Assembly: GCF_025947345.1 (NCBI RefSeq)
Contig: NZ_CP110011.1
Coordinates: 3,224,001-3,288,000, forward strand
Length of the DNA stretch: 64,000 nucleotides
Direction of reading: 5' to 3'
DNA from: Flavobacterium sp. N502536
GTDB lineage: Bacteria > Bacteroidota > Bacteroidia > Flavobacteriales > Flavobacteriaceae
A model generated the notes under the pieces. It was not told where the DNA came from, made no database searches, and saw nothing but the letters and a program-made list of their open reading frames with translations. Of this stretch, positions 11,182-19,430 are shown in pieces (the stretch's first letter is position 1; the number at the start of each line of letters is the position of its first letter). Made by a program: the position numbers and the translations under genes.

Positions 11182-11532
11182 TTATCTTCTTTTATCTTTA
11201 ATCTTAGCTTTTTTACCAGTAAGTTCTCTGAAGTAGAAAATTCTAGCTCTACGTACAGCTCCTTTTTTGTTGATTTCAATCTTTTGTAAAGCTGGTAAGT
11301 TTACTGGGAAGATACGCTCAACTCCAATAGCTCCAGACATTTTACGAATAGTAAAAGTTTCTGTGTTACCAGAACCTCTTCTTTGAATAACAACTCCTTT
11401 AAAAAACTGAGTTCTTGTTTTTTCACCCTCTTTAATTTCGTAGTAAACTGTGATAGTATCTCCAGCTCCGAAAACAGGGAAATCTTTTTTAGCAACGAAT
11501 TCGTTTTGAACGAACTTTAATAAATCTGCCAT
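11182..11532 (-). CDS. rplS: 50S ribosomal protein L19
   Basis: Large-subunit ribosomal protein at the interface with the 30S subunit. 116 aa, as expected. Seen: FPVFGAGDTITVYYEI, RTQFFKGVVIQRRGSG, the conserved TFTIRKMSGAIGVERIFPVN region (in parts) and the basic C-terminal RRARIFYFRELTGKKAKIKDKRR (in parts). Here trmD, its usual partner, is 2.4 kb upstream on the same strand but separated by two accessory genes. A -7 element lies at 11605-11612 and a strong terminator follows. Confidence 0.97.
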   Translation of the reverse strand: MADLLKFVQNEFVAKKDFPVFGAGDTITVYYEIKEGEKTRTQFFKGVVIQRRGSGNTETFTIRKMSGAIGVERIFPVNLPALQKIEINKKGAVRRARIFYFRELTGKKAKIKDKRR

Positions 11533-11604
11533 GATAATTTTTTATTATTGTTTAGTATAGAGTAACATTCACGGATTTCGCCAGAGGTTAGTCTAATTCG
11601 GGTG

Positions 11605-11612
11605 CAAATGTA
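11605..11612 (-). promoter_or_regulatory. -7 promoter element of rplS
   Basis: TACATTTG on the minus strand, full TAnnTTTG match, 73 bp before the start codon. Confidence 0.55.
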
Positions 11613-11683
11613 GAAAATAATTGTAAATTATGAATTATAAATTGTAAATTATTTTAAGTTGTTGATAAATTGATGGTTAGGGC

Positions 11684-11753
11684 TTGTTTCAAGTTTCAAG
11701 TTTCAAGTTTCTTGTGTACGTCATCAAAACCTGAAACTTGAAACTTGAAACAA
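11684..11753 (-). terminator. TTTCAAG-phrase inverted repeat, probable terminator
   Basis: Arms of 21 bp pair perfectly (11684-11704 with 11733-11753), both built from repeats of the 7-mer TTTCAAG / CTTGAAA. It begins 10 bp after the stop of the agmatine deiminase-like gene. Related copies lie at 48857-48933 and 54166-54180. Confidence 0.75.
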
Positions 11754-11763
11754 AAGAAACTTT

Positions 11764-12894
11764 TTATTTAGGCTGCTGCTGTGTAACACAATGGATCATT
11801 CCTCCATTGGCGTACAAATTACGAACGTCAATACCAATTACTTTTCTGTCAGGATATAAACCCTGAATCAATTGATTGGCAACAGTATCATTAGGATCGT
11901 TGTAATTCGGAACCAGAACAACCGTATTTCCAATGTAATAATTGACATAAGAACCTTTGTAACCTAATTTTTTACCATAAGTCGTTACAACGTTGTTTCG
12001 GGACAATGGCAGTTTTACGAAAGTATAATTTTTGCCTTTTACGTCTTTTGAATTGTACAAGGTAGCAATGTCGGCTTGTGGTACTTCCCAATACAATAAA
12101 TCATCTTCATTCATGGTTACGATCGTGCTGGTATTGCCAAAACGTGCAAAACCATCAATGTGCATGTCTGTGATCTCTCTTCCCGCTTTTCCGTTAAGCC
12201 AGATAAAATGAGTAACACCTAAATACTTTTTAAAAATGGCTTCAGCCTGTGACTGAGACATTCCAGGATTACGATTGGAGTTTAAAATAGAACTTTTGGT
12301 AGCCATTAAGGTTCCTTTTCCGTCTATTTCTACAGCTCCGCCTTCATTAATCATTATAGTGTTTAAATCTACAATTGTTGTTTTCTGATCTGCTGCAATT
12401 TGTGAAGGAATGGTGTTGCAATTACTGAAATCGGCTTTTTTCCCCCAGCCATTAAATCCCCAATCCTGAATTACCAATTGATTGTTCTTGTCTTTTACGT
12501 AAATAGGACCATTATCTCTTACCCAGACATCATCCGTTTTGTAAATTTTAAATGTTACGGCAGAAAGAGAAACGCCTGCATTTTTTAATAAGGCGGTAAT
12601 TCTGTTTTTTTCAGTCGTATCATAGGCAATAATATTGACCTTTTCGCTTGCAGCTAATGATTTAGTCATAGCGACCCAGGTAGCATCTAAATCATTTCTA
12701 TAGTCAATACCATATTGATATTGATGTGGCCATTGCAGCCAGGTTGCTTCATGCGGAGCAGATTCTTCGGGCATGGTGTACATAATTTCACTTTTAATCG
12801 ATTCTGTCGGTTCGTCCGGCGTTACGCCTACTGCATCTTCCTGACAGGAAGTAAATAGAGGAAATAGCAGTATAGGTATAAATAATTTTTTCAT
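11764..12894 (-). CDS. agmatine deiminase family lipoprotein (porphyromonas-type peptidyl-arginine deiminase fold)
   Basis: Member of the agmatine deiminase / PPAD family, which hydrolyses guanidino groups (agmatine to N-carbamoylputrescine). Seen: signal peptide with lipobox FTSC (Cys17), MPEESAPHEATWLQWPH at about 40, DVWVRDNGPI (substrate Asp), NEGGAVEIDGKGT, DMHIDGFARF and the catalytic Cys369 in GGMIHC near the C-terminus. All catalytic positions are present. The unusual point is export: normal agmatine deiminase is cytosolic, so the substrate may be periplasmic or surface guanidino compounds. Promoter-like TACATTTG at 12960-12967. Confidence 0.88.
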   Translation of the reverse strand: MKKLFIPILLFPLFTSCQEDAVGVTPDEPTESIKSEIMYTMPEESAPHEATWLQWPHQYQYGIDYRNDLDATWVAMTKSLAASEKVNIIAYDTTEKNRITALLKNAGVSLSAVTFKIYKTDDVWVRDNGPIYVKDKNNQLVIQDWGFNGWGKKADFSNCNTIPSQIAADQKTTIVDLNTIMINEGGAVEIDGKGTLMATKSSILNSNRNPGMSQSQAEAIFKKYLGVTHFIWLNGKAGREITDMHIDGFARFGNTSTIVTMNEDDLLYWEVPQADIATLYNSKDVKGKNYTFVKLPLSRNNVVTTYGKKLGYKGSYVNYYIGNTVVLVPNYNDPNDTVANQLIQGLYPDRKVIGIDVRNLYANGGMIHCVTQQQPK

Positions 12895-12959
12895 CTTAAT
12901 TTGTGTTTGTTGTGGATTAACTTGTTTAGCGTCATTTTGTTACTAGTATTTTGACGGTA

Positions 12960-12967
12960 CAAATGTA
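12960..12967 (-). promoter_or_regulatory. -7 promoter element of the agmatine deiminase-like gene
   Basis: TACATTTG on the minus strand, full TAnnTTTG match, 66 bp before the start codon and inside the spacer to the AraC gene. Confidence 0.5.
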
Positions 12968-13007
12968 TTTCTAAACCGTTATCTGGCAGTTGTCCAAAAT
13001 GGACAAA

Positions 13008-13832
13008 TCAAATCAGCGGAATAAAAATCGCGGTAAGATATTCAGACTCGTTATCACAATTGTCGCTGGTTTTCAGATATTGTTCAATTACAGGCAAGTG
13101 TGAAAGTTCAAAAGTGTTGTTTAGAAACCAGCCTCCATAAATTTGGTTATAGGTATTTTCTAAGGTATTGTAACTGCCGTGATGAAAAAAACGGGCATAT
13201 TTACTGCCAAAAATCTGCTTCTTTGGCAAATTTTTAAGGACCGTTGTCGTAGCAACACAGGCTTCGTAAGTGCAATTTATTTTTTCGGTAATTAAAATAT
13301 CGTCTGTAATGACTCCAAAAAAGCGGGTGTCAGTTTCAGGGAATTTGTTTTGCAGAAGGTTTTCCCACAGCGTTTCTATTTCCTGATTAACATAAGGAGT
13401 TTTGGAACTTAGGTAATAAACAGTTGTTTCAGGGATTACAAGTATATCGGGGGCTAAAACACTGGTAAAAGATTGAAGAGGATGGGTATCGTTGAGTAAA
13501 AGCTCCTTTTGATTGCGTGCCAGGGAAGGGGAACAATCAAAATGTTTTTTGAAGGTTTTTGAGAATGACTGTACATCGGCAAAACCTACTTCAAGTGCAA
13601 TTTCTGAGATTTGTTTGTTGGAGTAGATGAGTTTTTTGTATCCGTTTTCTACCTTCAATCGGGTTTGGTAAGCGCCAATGGTTTCGTTAAATAAAGAATA
13701 AAAAATGCGTTGCAGATTCCGGTAGGAGTAACACGAAATGTCCTCCAGAGAATTTATTGAGATGATTTGATTGTAATGCATCTCAATATAATTCCGGGTA
13801 TTGTAAATATGTTTTAGATTAAAATCATTCAT
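13008..13832 (-). CDS. AraC-family regulator with C-terminal GyrI-like effector domain
   Basis: DNA-binding transcription regulator of the Rob/MarA layout: an N-terminal pair of helix-turn-helix motifs (residues about 8-105, with ISSLEDISCYSYRNLQRIFYS-like first motif and EIALEVGFADVQSFSKTFKKHF as the second) followed by a ligand-binding domain of the GyrI type (about 125-274). 274 aa is the normal size. The ATG at 13832 gives the complete first helix. It precedes the agmatine deiminase-like gene on the same strand and might regulate it, but that is inference only. Confidence 0.88.
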   Translation of the reverse strand: MNDFNLKHIYNTRNYIEMHYNQIISINSLEDISCYSYRNLQRIFYSLFNETIGAYQTRLKVENGYKKLIYSNKQISEIALEVGFADVQSFSKTFKKHFDCSPSLARNQKELLLNDTHPLQSFTSVLAPDILVIPETTVYYLSSKTPYVNQEIETLWENLLQNKFPETDTRFFGVITDDILITEKINCTYEACVATTTVLKNLPKKQIFGSKYARFFHHGSYNTLENTYNQIYGGWFLNNTFELSHLPVIEQYLKTSDNCDNESEYLTAIFIPLI

Positions 13833-13936
13833 TTTTTAGTTTTTAGAAAGGGGTAATAATAAGGATAACGTATTAATTACAGCTTTCACATATGATTTAG
13901 AAGAATCACTAAAAATAAATGAGTAAAGAGTCTGGT

Positions 13937-14617
13937 TTATTTTTCTTCTAATAAATCCGGTCGTCTGTTTTTAGTATGTTCATACGCCATATCCTCGCGC
14001 CATTTGTCAATTTTGGCAAAATGACCGCTAGTCAGAACTTCAGGAACCTTCCAGCCTTTATAATCTGCCGGTCTTGTATATATAGGACCTGAAAGCAGAT
14101 TGTCCTGAAAACTATCAGTTAATGCTGAAGTTTCGTCGCTCAAAACACCTGGAATCAAGCGGATCAAAGCATCCGATAACACCAAAGCTCCTAATTCTCC
14201 ACCCGATAAAACATAATCACCAATTGAAATCTCTTTGGTAATAAAATGATCCCGAACACGCTGGTCTACACCTTTATAATGTCCGCAAAGAATGATGATA
14301 TTTTCATACATCGACATGGTATTGGCCATTTTTTGGTTTAAAGTTTCCCCGTCAGGTGACATATAAATAATCTCATCGTATTCGCGTTGGCTTTTTAAAT
14401 GCGTGATACAGGCATCAATAGGCTGAACAGTCATCACCATTCCGGCACCTCCTCCAAAAGGATAATCGTCAACACTTTTTTGCTTGTTTGTGGTGTAATC
14501 ACGCAAATTATGAAAATGAACTTCCACTAATCCTTTGTCTATGGCACGTTTCATAATCGAAGCCTCAAACGGACTCTTTAATAATTCAGGTAAAATCGTT
14601 ATAATGTCAATTCGCAT
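13937..14617 (-). CDS. trmD: tRNA (guanine-37-N1)-methyltransferase TrmD
   Basis: Methylates N1 of G37 next to the anticodon, preventing frameshifts. 226 aa, normal length. The SPOUT trefoil-knot motifs are intact: [13 protein letters not shown] near residue 112 and [16 protein letters not shown] near residue 133, plus the early [13 protein letters not shown] and the [10 protein letters not shown] loop. A perfect -7 element TATCTTTG lies at 14644-14651, 27 bp before the start codon. Monocistronic; rplS is usually adjacent in bacteria but is here 2.4 kb away. Confidence 0.97.
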   Translation of the reverse strand: MRIDIITILPELLKSPFEASIMKRAIDKGLVEVHFHNLRDYTTNKQKSVDDYPFGGGAGMVMTVQPIDACITHLKSQREYDEIIYMSPDGETLNQKMANTMSMYENIIILCGHYKGVDQRVRDHFITKEISIGDYVLSGGELGALVLSDALIRLIPGVLSDETSALTDSFQDNLLSGPIYTRPADYKGWKVPEVLTSGHFAKIDKWREDMAYEHTKNRRPDLLEEK

Positions 14618-14643
14618 TTTTTTTCTTCAATAGTTCTAAGGTG

Positions 14644-14651
14644 CAAAGATA
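14644..14651 (-). promoter_or_regulatory. -7 promoter element of trmD
   Basis: TATCTTTG on the minus strand, full TAnnTTTG match, 27 bp before the start codon. Confidence 0.6.
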
Positions 14652-14906
14652 CAAGTTAATTTTTGTGAATTTTCAAGATTTGAAAATGGGGAAAAAGAAT
14701 TAAAGACTTTTTGAGAAAGAGTTCATAACGAGCTACTTAACGTTTAATGTTGTTTGAATGTTATTTAAGTGTTTGTAAAACAGTTAAATACATGATAATT
14801 ATATAACATAAAACGTCTGAAATGTAAAAAAAAGATGCTTAATTTTAATTACTATTACATTTCAATTATTTGATTTTGTAAAGAATTACTTAAAAACAAA
14901 ACTCCC

Positions 14907-15236
14907 ATGAAAAAGCTGCTAATATTACTCATTATATTGATTTTACAGGCATGTTCTACCACTAAAAATCCAAATGATCAATGGATTGGTCAGTCCAAAA
15001 AAAATCTTATTAAGATTTGGGGGCCACCTATACGTACGTTACAAAATTCAGATCAGGGAGAAATATTACTTTATGCAGAACAAGTGTATACCAATGCAGC
15101 TACTAGTGAAGGTCCCAGAATGGCCGGCTCAAACTACTGGAATTACACCTATATATACACTCGTAAGGACGGAAAAATTTATTTTTACAAAACCGATAAA
15201 CAGCAACAGCCACCTCAGACAATTGCTGTAAAATAA
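14907..15236 (+). CDS. small lipoprotein of unknown function
   Basis: I do not recognise a named family beyond a small exported lipoprotein. 109 aa: signal peptide with lipobox ILQAC (Cys16), then WIGQSKKNLIKIWGPPIRTLQNSDQGEILLYAEQ, a pattern (hold, K-x-x-L-I-x-x-W-G-P-P, then aromatic strand) seen in small outer-membrane-assembly-like lipoproteins of the SmpA/OmlA type. This resemblance is weak. Followed 115 bp later by another lipoprotein gene on the same strand. Confidence 0.75.
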   Translation: MKKLLILLIILILQACSTTKNPNDQWIGQSKKNLIKIWGPPIRTLQNSDQGEILLYAEQVYTNAATSEGPRMAGSNYWNYTYIYTRKDGKIYFYKTDKQQQPPQTIAVK

Positions 15237-15351
15237 GCTGATTTCTTGTTTTTTATACGAAAATATTGCGTTTTTATCATTGTTGTCAAAATCATTTGAT
15301 TATATTTATGTCCGCTTTAGGTTGATCTTTAGCGATTTAAAATGATAAATC

Positions 15352-15807
15352 ATGAGAAAAACGGTGATACTTTTGGTATCTTTTCTAATTATTTCCTGTC
15401 AGAATCAAAACCAGTTAAAACCTATGGATACCACAAAAAATGAAGAATTAGTCAAAGCGTATTTTGAACATTTTAATAAGCACGATTGGAAAAAGATGTC
15501 AGAAATGTACACAGAGACTGCTGATTTCAAAGATCCTTCGCTAGGACCCGGGATTGTCAAACAAACCCGTAAACAAATTGCAGATAAGTATGCAGCGCTT
15601 AATGCCGCTTTTCCGGATCTGCATGACAAAGTGATTCAGGTTTATCCGTCGGGAGAAAAGCATATTATTGTAGAATTTGTTTCATCAGGTACAGCGCCTG
15701 ACAACTCAAAATTTGAACTGCCGATCTGTACTATTTTTACAATCGAAAACGGATTAATCACCAAAGATTTTACCTATTTCGATAACTTTGAAGAAGAGGA
15801 AAACTAA
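15352..15807 (+). CDS. SnoaL/NTF2-like lipoprotein
   Basis: 151-residue exported protein with a lipobox (LIISC, Cys16) and an NTF2-like fold domain (about residues 30-148): KAYFEHFNKHDWKKMSEMYTETADFKDPS is the typical first helix pair and cone opening, and later strands HIIVEFVSSGTAPDNSKFELPICTIF line the pocket. Such domains are often isomerases, dehydratases or ligand binders; the reaction cannot be stated. ATG at 15352 gives the complete signal peptide. Confidence 0.82.
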   Translation: MRKTVILLVSFLIISCQNQNQLKPMDTTKNEELVKAYFEHFNKHDWKKMSEMYTETADFKDPSLGPGIVKQTRKQIADKYAALNAAFPDLHDKVIQVYPSGEKHIIVEFVSSGTAPDNSKFELPICTIFTIENGLITKDFTYFDNFEEEEN

Positions 15808-15835
15808 GAACAGCTACTGATGTAAAACGTGTGTA

Positions 15836-16178
15836 GTCCCTACGGGACATCATTTACGGTGGGTTTCTTTTGCTGACCTATATATAGGTTACCGAATTAC
15901 CGATATTTTGCTCCTTATGGAGCTTTTTTTTTGAATAATAATTAAAATAAGCTGAAGCGAAGTGCTATTTATTAATGAAAATATTGTAGCTTTATTCTTT
16001 CATTTATGATATAATATGTAAAATGAAAATTGTTTACATATGACAAATAATTCCGCAAGGAATTACATATTGGTAGTAATATGGTTTTCACATCGCAAAT
16101 AATTCCGTCAGGAATTACATATCGGTAAATAGAATCCATATATAGTTTTCACATCACAAATAATTCCGTCAGGAATTA
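15836..16178. repeat. REP-like hairpin cluster upstream of the RAYT transposase
   Basis: The 385-bp stretch between the NTF2-like gene and the transposase holds no gene but several hairpins. Three direct units carry TAATTCC-loop-GGAATTA (16048-16065, loop GCAA; 16100-16117 and 16161-16178, loop GTCA), each preceded by ACAAATAA- or GCAAATAA-like sequence and followed by CATATCGGTA or a variant. An inverted unit lies at 15891-15923: its hairpin GCTCC/GGAGC is flanked by TTACCGATAT, the reverse complement of ATATCGGTAA (16119-16128). GTCCC-TAC-GGGAC (15836-15848) and the palindrome ACCTATATATAGGT (15876-15889) complete the cluster. The last unit ends 15 bp before the transposase ATG. Confidence 0.85.
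15910..15931 (+). terminator. possible terminator within the REP cluster
   Basis: Stem GCTCC-TTAT-GGAGC followed by eight T, about 100 bp after the NTF2-like gene. The same hairpin is part of the inverted REP unit, so it may serve both purposes. Confidence 0.5.
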
Positions 16179-16192
16179 CATAGCGGCAAATT

Positions 16193-16654
16193 ATGGCAAA
16201 CACATACACCCAAATACATGTACATTTTGTTTTCGCAGTAAAATTCAGACGCGCGTTAATAGACAAAGAATGGAAAGCAGAATTATATCAATATATAACC
16301 GGAATTATAAAAAATAATGACCATAAGCTTCTGGCGATAAATGGTGTTTCGGACCATATTCATATTTTAATCGGGATTAGACCTGCGCAATCAATTTCCG
16401 ATTTGATGAAAAATGTTAAACAGGACTCCTCAAAGTGGATCAATACGAATAAATTGTCCAAAGGACATTTTCAATGGCAGGAAGGTTATGGAGCGTTCTC
16501 ATACAGTAAATCTCAATTGACTGCCGTAATTAAGTATATTGAGAATCAGGAAGCGCACCACAAAAAGAAAACCTTGAGAGAGGAGTATATTCACTTTTTG
16601 CAAAAAGCTGAAGTCGATTACGATGAAAGGTTTATTTTTAAAGAATTAATTTAG
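16193..16654 (+). CDS. RAYT / IS200-IS605-like Y1 HUH transposase
   Basis: Single-strand DNA nickase-transposase of the Y1 class, 153 aa, complete. Seen: the HUH motif in VSDHIHILIG (His-hydrophobic-His, about residues 60-68), a segment SISDLMKNVKQDSSKWI, the GYGAFSYSKSQL block, and a Tyr in KYIENQEAHH (about residue 126) as the probable nucleophile. No accessory TnpB or second transposase is present and no terminal inverted repeats of a mobile IS are visible; instead hairpin repeats cluster just upstream. That pattern fits a REP-associated tyrosine transposase (RAYT) domesticated to mobilise short palindromes, rather than an active IS. Confidence 0.88.
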   Translation: MANTYTQIHVHFVFAVKFRRALIDKEWKAELYQYITGIIKNNDHKLLAINGVSDHIHILIGIRPAQSISDLMKNVKQDSSKWINTNKLSKGHFQWQEGYGAFSYSKSQLTAVIKYIENQEAHHKKKTLREEYIHFLQKAEVDYDERFIFKELI

Positions 16655-16769
16655 AAGTAAGCCATAAGAAAACAGATTAGCTTAAATTTGATAGAAATAG
16701 TCAGGATAAAAAAACGTTGCTGATTTATACAATTTACAACAAATAGAAAGTTAATTAAACACCTTGAAA

Positions 16770-17120
16770 ATGCAGCATTCAAAAACAAGCAAAGAATTTA
16801 TAAAAGGAGATGAAATCGAGTGGGAGGTGGTTGGTGAAGGTATCAGGCGCAAGATTCTTGCTTTTGATGAAAGAGTGATGCTGGTAAATGTTCATTTTGA
16901 AAAGGGAGGAATTGGTGTTTTACACGAACACTATCATTCGCAGGTTACCTATGTTTCAAGCGGTAAATTTGATGTTACCATTAGCGGTGTTACCCAAACG
17001 CTGAAAGAAGGAGATAGTTTTTACATTCCGCCTCATGCCATTCATGGAGTGGTTTGTTTAGAAAGCGGACTTTTAACGGATGTTTTTAGTCCGATTCGGG
17101 AAGATTTTATACAATCGTAA
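16770..17120 (+). CDS. cupin-domain protein
   Basis: Small beta-barrel protein of the cupin fold, about 116 aa. Seen: metal-site motif 1 GVLHEHYHSQVTYVSSGKFDVTI (His-x-His...Glu replaced by Gln in HSQ; the second half GKFDV), and motif 2 DSFYIPPHAIHGVVCLESG with its conserved P and H. The ATG at 16770 is preferred over the in-frame TTG at 16764. Function may be a small isomerase, dioxygenase or sugar/regulatory binding; the sequence does not decide. Stands alone between the transposase and the MFS gene. Confidence 0.8.
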   Translation: MQHSKTSKEFIKGDEIEWEVVGEGIRRKILAFDERVMLVNVHFEKGGIGVLHEHYHSQVTYVSSGKFDVTISGVTQTLKEGDSFYIPPHAIHGVVCLESGLLTDVFSPIREDFIQS

Positions 17121-17220
17121 TGTTTTAACATTCAGCATAATCTTTAAAACAATAGTCAGATTTACTGTCGACTTTGGAAAAATTATAATTTTTTTAAAGT
17201 TTCGGTAATAATTAGATTGG

Positions 17221-17228
17221 TATTTTTG
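17221..17228 (+). promoter_or_regulatory. -7 promoter element abutting the MFS gene
   Basis: TATTTTTG, full TAnnTTTG match, ending only 4 bp before the ATG at 17233; TTTC at 17200-17203 with a 17-bp spacer could be the -33 box. The predicted start of transcription (about 7 bp downstream) falls on the start codon, suggesting a leaderless message. Confidence 0.5.
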
Positions 17229-17232
17229 CAAA

Positions 17233-18414
17233 ATGAATTTATCTAAAACGAATGTCTTGTTTATGGCAGCTTGCACCGGACTTATAGTTGCAAATCTTTA
17301 TTATTGCCAGCCTTTAATTGTTTTAATTGCCAACGAATTTAAAATTCCTGAAGCCAGTGCGGGAACAATAACTTATCTAACCCAGGCGGGTTATGCGATA
17401 GGGTTGTTTTTTATGGTTCCATTAGGCGATAAAATCGAACGTAAAAAACAAATTTTAATGACCACTTTTGCTTCTGTAATCGCTTTGATTATCGCAGCAA
17501 CGGCAAAAAGTTTCTTTCTTTTACAGGTAGCTTCCTTATTAATCGGGATTACTTCAATTGTACCCCAGCTTATTTTACCCTTGGCAGCTTCTTTGAGTGC
17601 GCCCGAACAGCGCGGAAAAGTGGTAGGAACTATTATGAGCGGTTTGCTTGTTGGAATACTATTGTCCAGAACATTAAGTGGATTTATAGGTCAGGTATTG
17701 GGCTGGAGGTCTATGTTTTATATTGCTGCGGGTATCTGTTTGCTGATCTTTTTTGTGATTCAGAAAAAATTTCCGGTCAATAAACCTCAGTTTGAGGGAA
17801 CTTACGGACAGTTGATTCAATCCCTTTTTACACTTATAAAAACGCAACCGGTTTTGCGTGAAGCGACACTGATCAATGTATTCAGTTTTGCACAATTCGG
17901 AGCCTTTTGGACCACTATGGTTTTACTGCTTTCCGGAGATCCATTCGGTTTTAACAGTGCTACAATTGGGCTTTTTGGAATTGTAGGAGCTTCTGGAGCT
18001 TTGGCGGCACCCCTTGTAGGAAAAATGGGAGACAAAGGAAACTCAAGAATTGCGGTAGGGTACGGTTGTTTATTGATTTTAATTAGTTTTCTGGTTTTCT
18101 ATTTTTCAATAGAAAGTGTGATCGGAATTGCGATTGGAATTGTGTTTATTGATATCGGAATTCAGGGCGTACATATTTCAAACCAGACCCGAGTATATTC
18201 GCTGCTTCCCGAAGCCAGAAACCGATTGAATACCGTATTTATGTCGTTTAGTTTTTTAGGAACGGCAGCCGGATCAGCTTATGGATTGTTGTTGTGGAAA
18301 CTGGGCGGATGGCATGCGGTAACCATTGGCTGCGTTGGATTGTCGGCATTGGCATTTGTCGTTTACGGCCTTACTTACAAATCAAAGTCTAAAAAAACAG
18401 AAAGCTTAAATTGA
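17233..18414 (+). CDS. MFS transporter
   Basis: Inner-membrane secondary transporter of the major facilitator superfamily, 393 aa with about 12 membrane segments. Seen: N-terminal FMAACTGLIVANLYYCQPLI, the loop 2-3 motif GDKIERKKQ (G-x-x-x-D-R/K-x-x-R/K-K), the GTIMSGLLVGILLSR stretch typical of DHA1-type transporters, and the repeated motif GKMGDKGNSR between helices 8 and 9. YbcL/YgaY-like drug or metabolite exporter is the nearest guess, not more. Start ATG 17233 is close behind a -7 element. Confidence 0.9.
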   Translation: MNLSKTNVLFMAACTGLIVANLYYCQPLIVLIANEFKIPEASAGTITYLTQAGYAIGLFFMVPLGDKIERKKQILMTTFASVIALIIAATAKSFFLLQVASLLIGITSIVPQLILPLAASLSAPEQRGKVVGTIMSGLLVGILLSRTLSGFIGQVLGWRSMFYIAAGICLLIFFVIQKKFPVNKPQFEGTYGQLIQSLFTLIKTQPVLREATLINVFSFAQFGAFWTTMVLLLSGDPFGFNSATIGLFGIVGASGALAAPLVGKMGDKGNSRIAVGYGCLLILISFLVFYFSIESVIGIAIGIVFIDIGIQGVHISNQTRVYSLLPEARNRLNTVFMSFSFLGTAAGSAYGLLLWKLGGWHAVTIGCVGLSALAFVVYGLTYKSKSKKTESLN

Positions 18415-18429
18415 TATAAAATTAATTTG

Positions 18430-18437
18430 TAAATTTG
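18430..18437 (+). promoter_or_regulatory. -7 promoter element of the peptidylprolyl isomerase gene
   Basis: TAAATTTG, full TAnnTTTG match, 23 bp before the ATG at 18461. Confidence 0.6.
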
Positions 18438-18460
18438 CATTCAAATAAAAAATAAGAACA

Positions 18461-19393
18461 ATGGAAAACGGAATATACGCTAAATTCAACACTAGTAAAG
18501 GTTCGATTTTAGTAAAACTTACACACGATTTAACACCTGGGACCGTAGGGAATTTTGTAGCTCTTGCAGAAGGAAATATGGAGAATAAAGTAAAACCTCA
18601 GGGACAAAAATTCTATGATGGATTAACTTTTCATAGAGTAATTCCTGATTTTATGATTCAGGGAGGATGCCCGAAAGGAACTGGAACTGGTGATCCGGGA
18701 TATAAATTTGATGATGAGTTTCACCCAAGTTTGAAACACGATCGCCCGGGAGTTTTAGCAATGGCTAATTCAGGTCCTGCAAGTAACGGTTCTCAATTTT
18801 ACATTACACACGTTCCAACTTCATGGTTAGACGGGAAACATACTGTTTTTGGTCATGTAATCGAAGGTCAGGATGTTGTTGATGCAGTTGCTCAGGGAGA
18901 TAATCTTGATGCAGTAGAAATCATCAGAGTAGGTGAAGAAGCTCAAAAATGGAATGCTATTGAAGCTTTTATCGCTTTAAAAGGAGCCCGTTTGAAGCGT
19001 GATGCTGCTTTAAAAGCGGAATCAGAAGCAAAAATGGAACAATTGGCTGCAGGTTTTGATAAAACAGACAGCGGATTACGTTATAAAATGATTCAAAAAG
19101 GAGAAGGTAAAAAAGCTGAAGCTGGAAAAACAGTAGCAGTACATTACGAAGGTTCTTTAGAAAATGGAAAAGTTTTTGATTCATCTTACCCACGTAAAAA
19201 ACCAATCGAATTCAGATTAGGTCAAGGACAGGTAATCGAAGGATGGGACGAGGGTATCGCTTTACTACAAGTAGGTGACAAAGCTCGTTTTGTAATTCCA
19301 TCTGATTTAGCTTATGGAGCTGCAGGTGCTGGAGGAGTTATTCCACCAAACGCAACTTTGATTTTTGACGTTGAATTAATGGACGTAAAATAA
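18461..19393 (+). CDS. cyclophilin-FKBP dual-family peptidylprolyl isomerase
   Basis: One protein with two prolyl isomerase domains. Residues about 5-155 are a cyclophilin (FHRVIPDFMIQGGCPKGTG, PASNGSQFYITH, WLDGKHTVFGHV), residues about 195-310 an FKBP (KTVAVHYEGSLENGKVFDSS, GWDEGIALLQVGDKARFVIP, AYGAAGAGGVIPPNATLIFDVEL). The catalytic residues (cyclophilin Arg in FHRV and Gln in SQFYI; FKBP Tyr and Trp/Asp in HYEG, GWDEG) are present. Such chimeras (CFBP type) are known from Bacteroidota. No signal peptide, so cytoplasmic. Own promoter element and terminator. Confidence 0.95.
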   Translation: MENGIYAKFNTSKGSILVKLTHDLTPGTVGNFVALAEGNMENKVKPQGQKFYDGLTFHRVIPDFMIQGGCPKGTGTGDPGYKFDDEFHPSLKHDRPGVLAMANSGPASNGSQFYITHVPTSWLDGKHTVFGHVIEGQDVVDAVAQGDNLDAVEIIRVGEEAQKWNAIEAFIALKGARLKRDAALKAESEAKMEQLAAGFDKTDSGLRYKMIQKGEGKKAEAGKTVAVHYEGSLENGKVFDSSYPRKKPIEFRLGQGQVIEGWDEGIALLQVGDKARFVIPSDLAYGAAGAGGVIPPNATLIFDVELMDVK

Positions 19394-19430
19394 GAGTTTT
19401 ACAGACAATTTAGTATTGTTTTAAATAGTA

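Noticed and set aside
11064..11279. Open frame overlapping the rplS end and terminator
   Set aside because: Antisense or frame-shifted reading of rplS and its terminator; no family resemblance.
16764..16769. TTG start of the cupin gene
   Set aside because: An ATG six bases downstream gives a normal start; the TTG adds only two residues.
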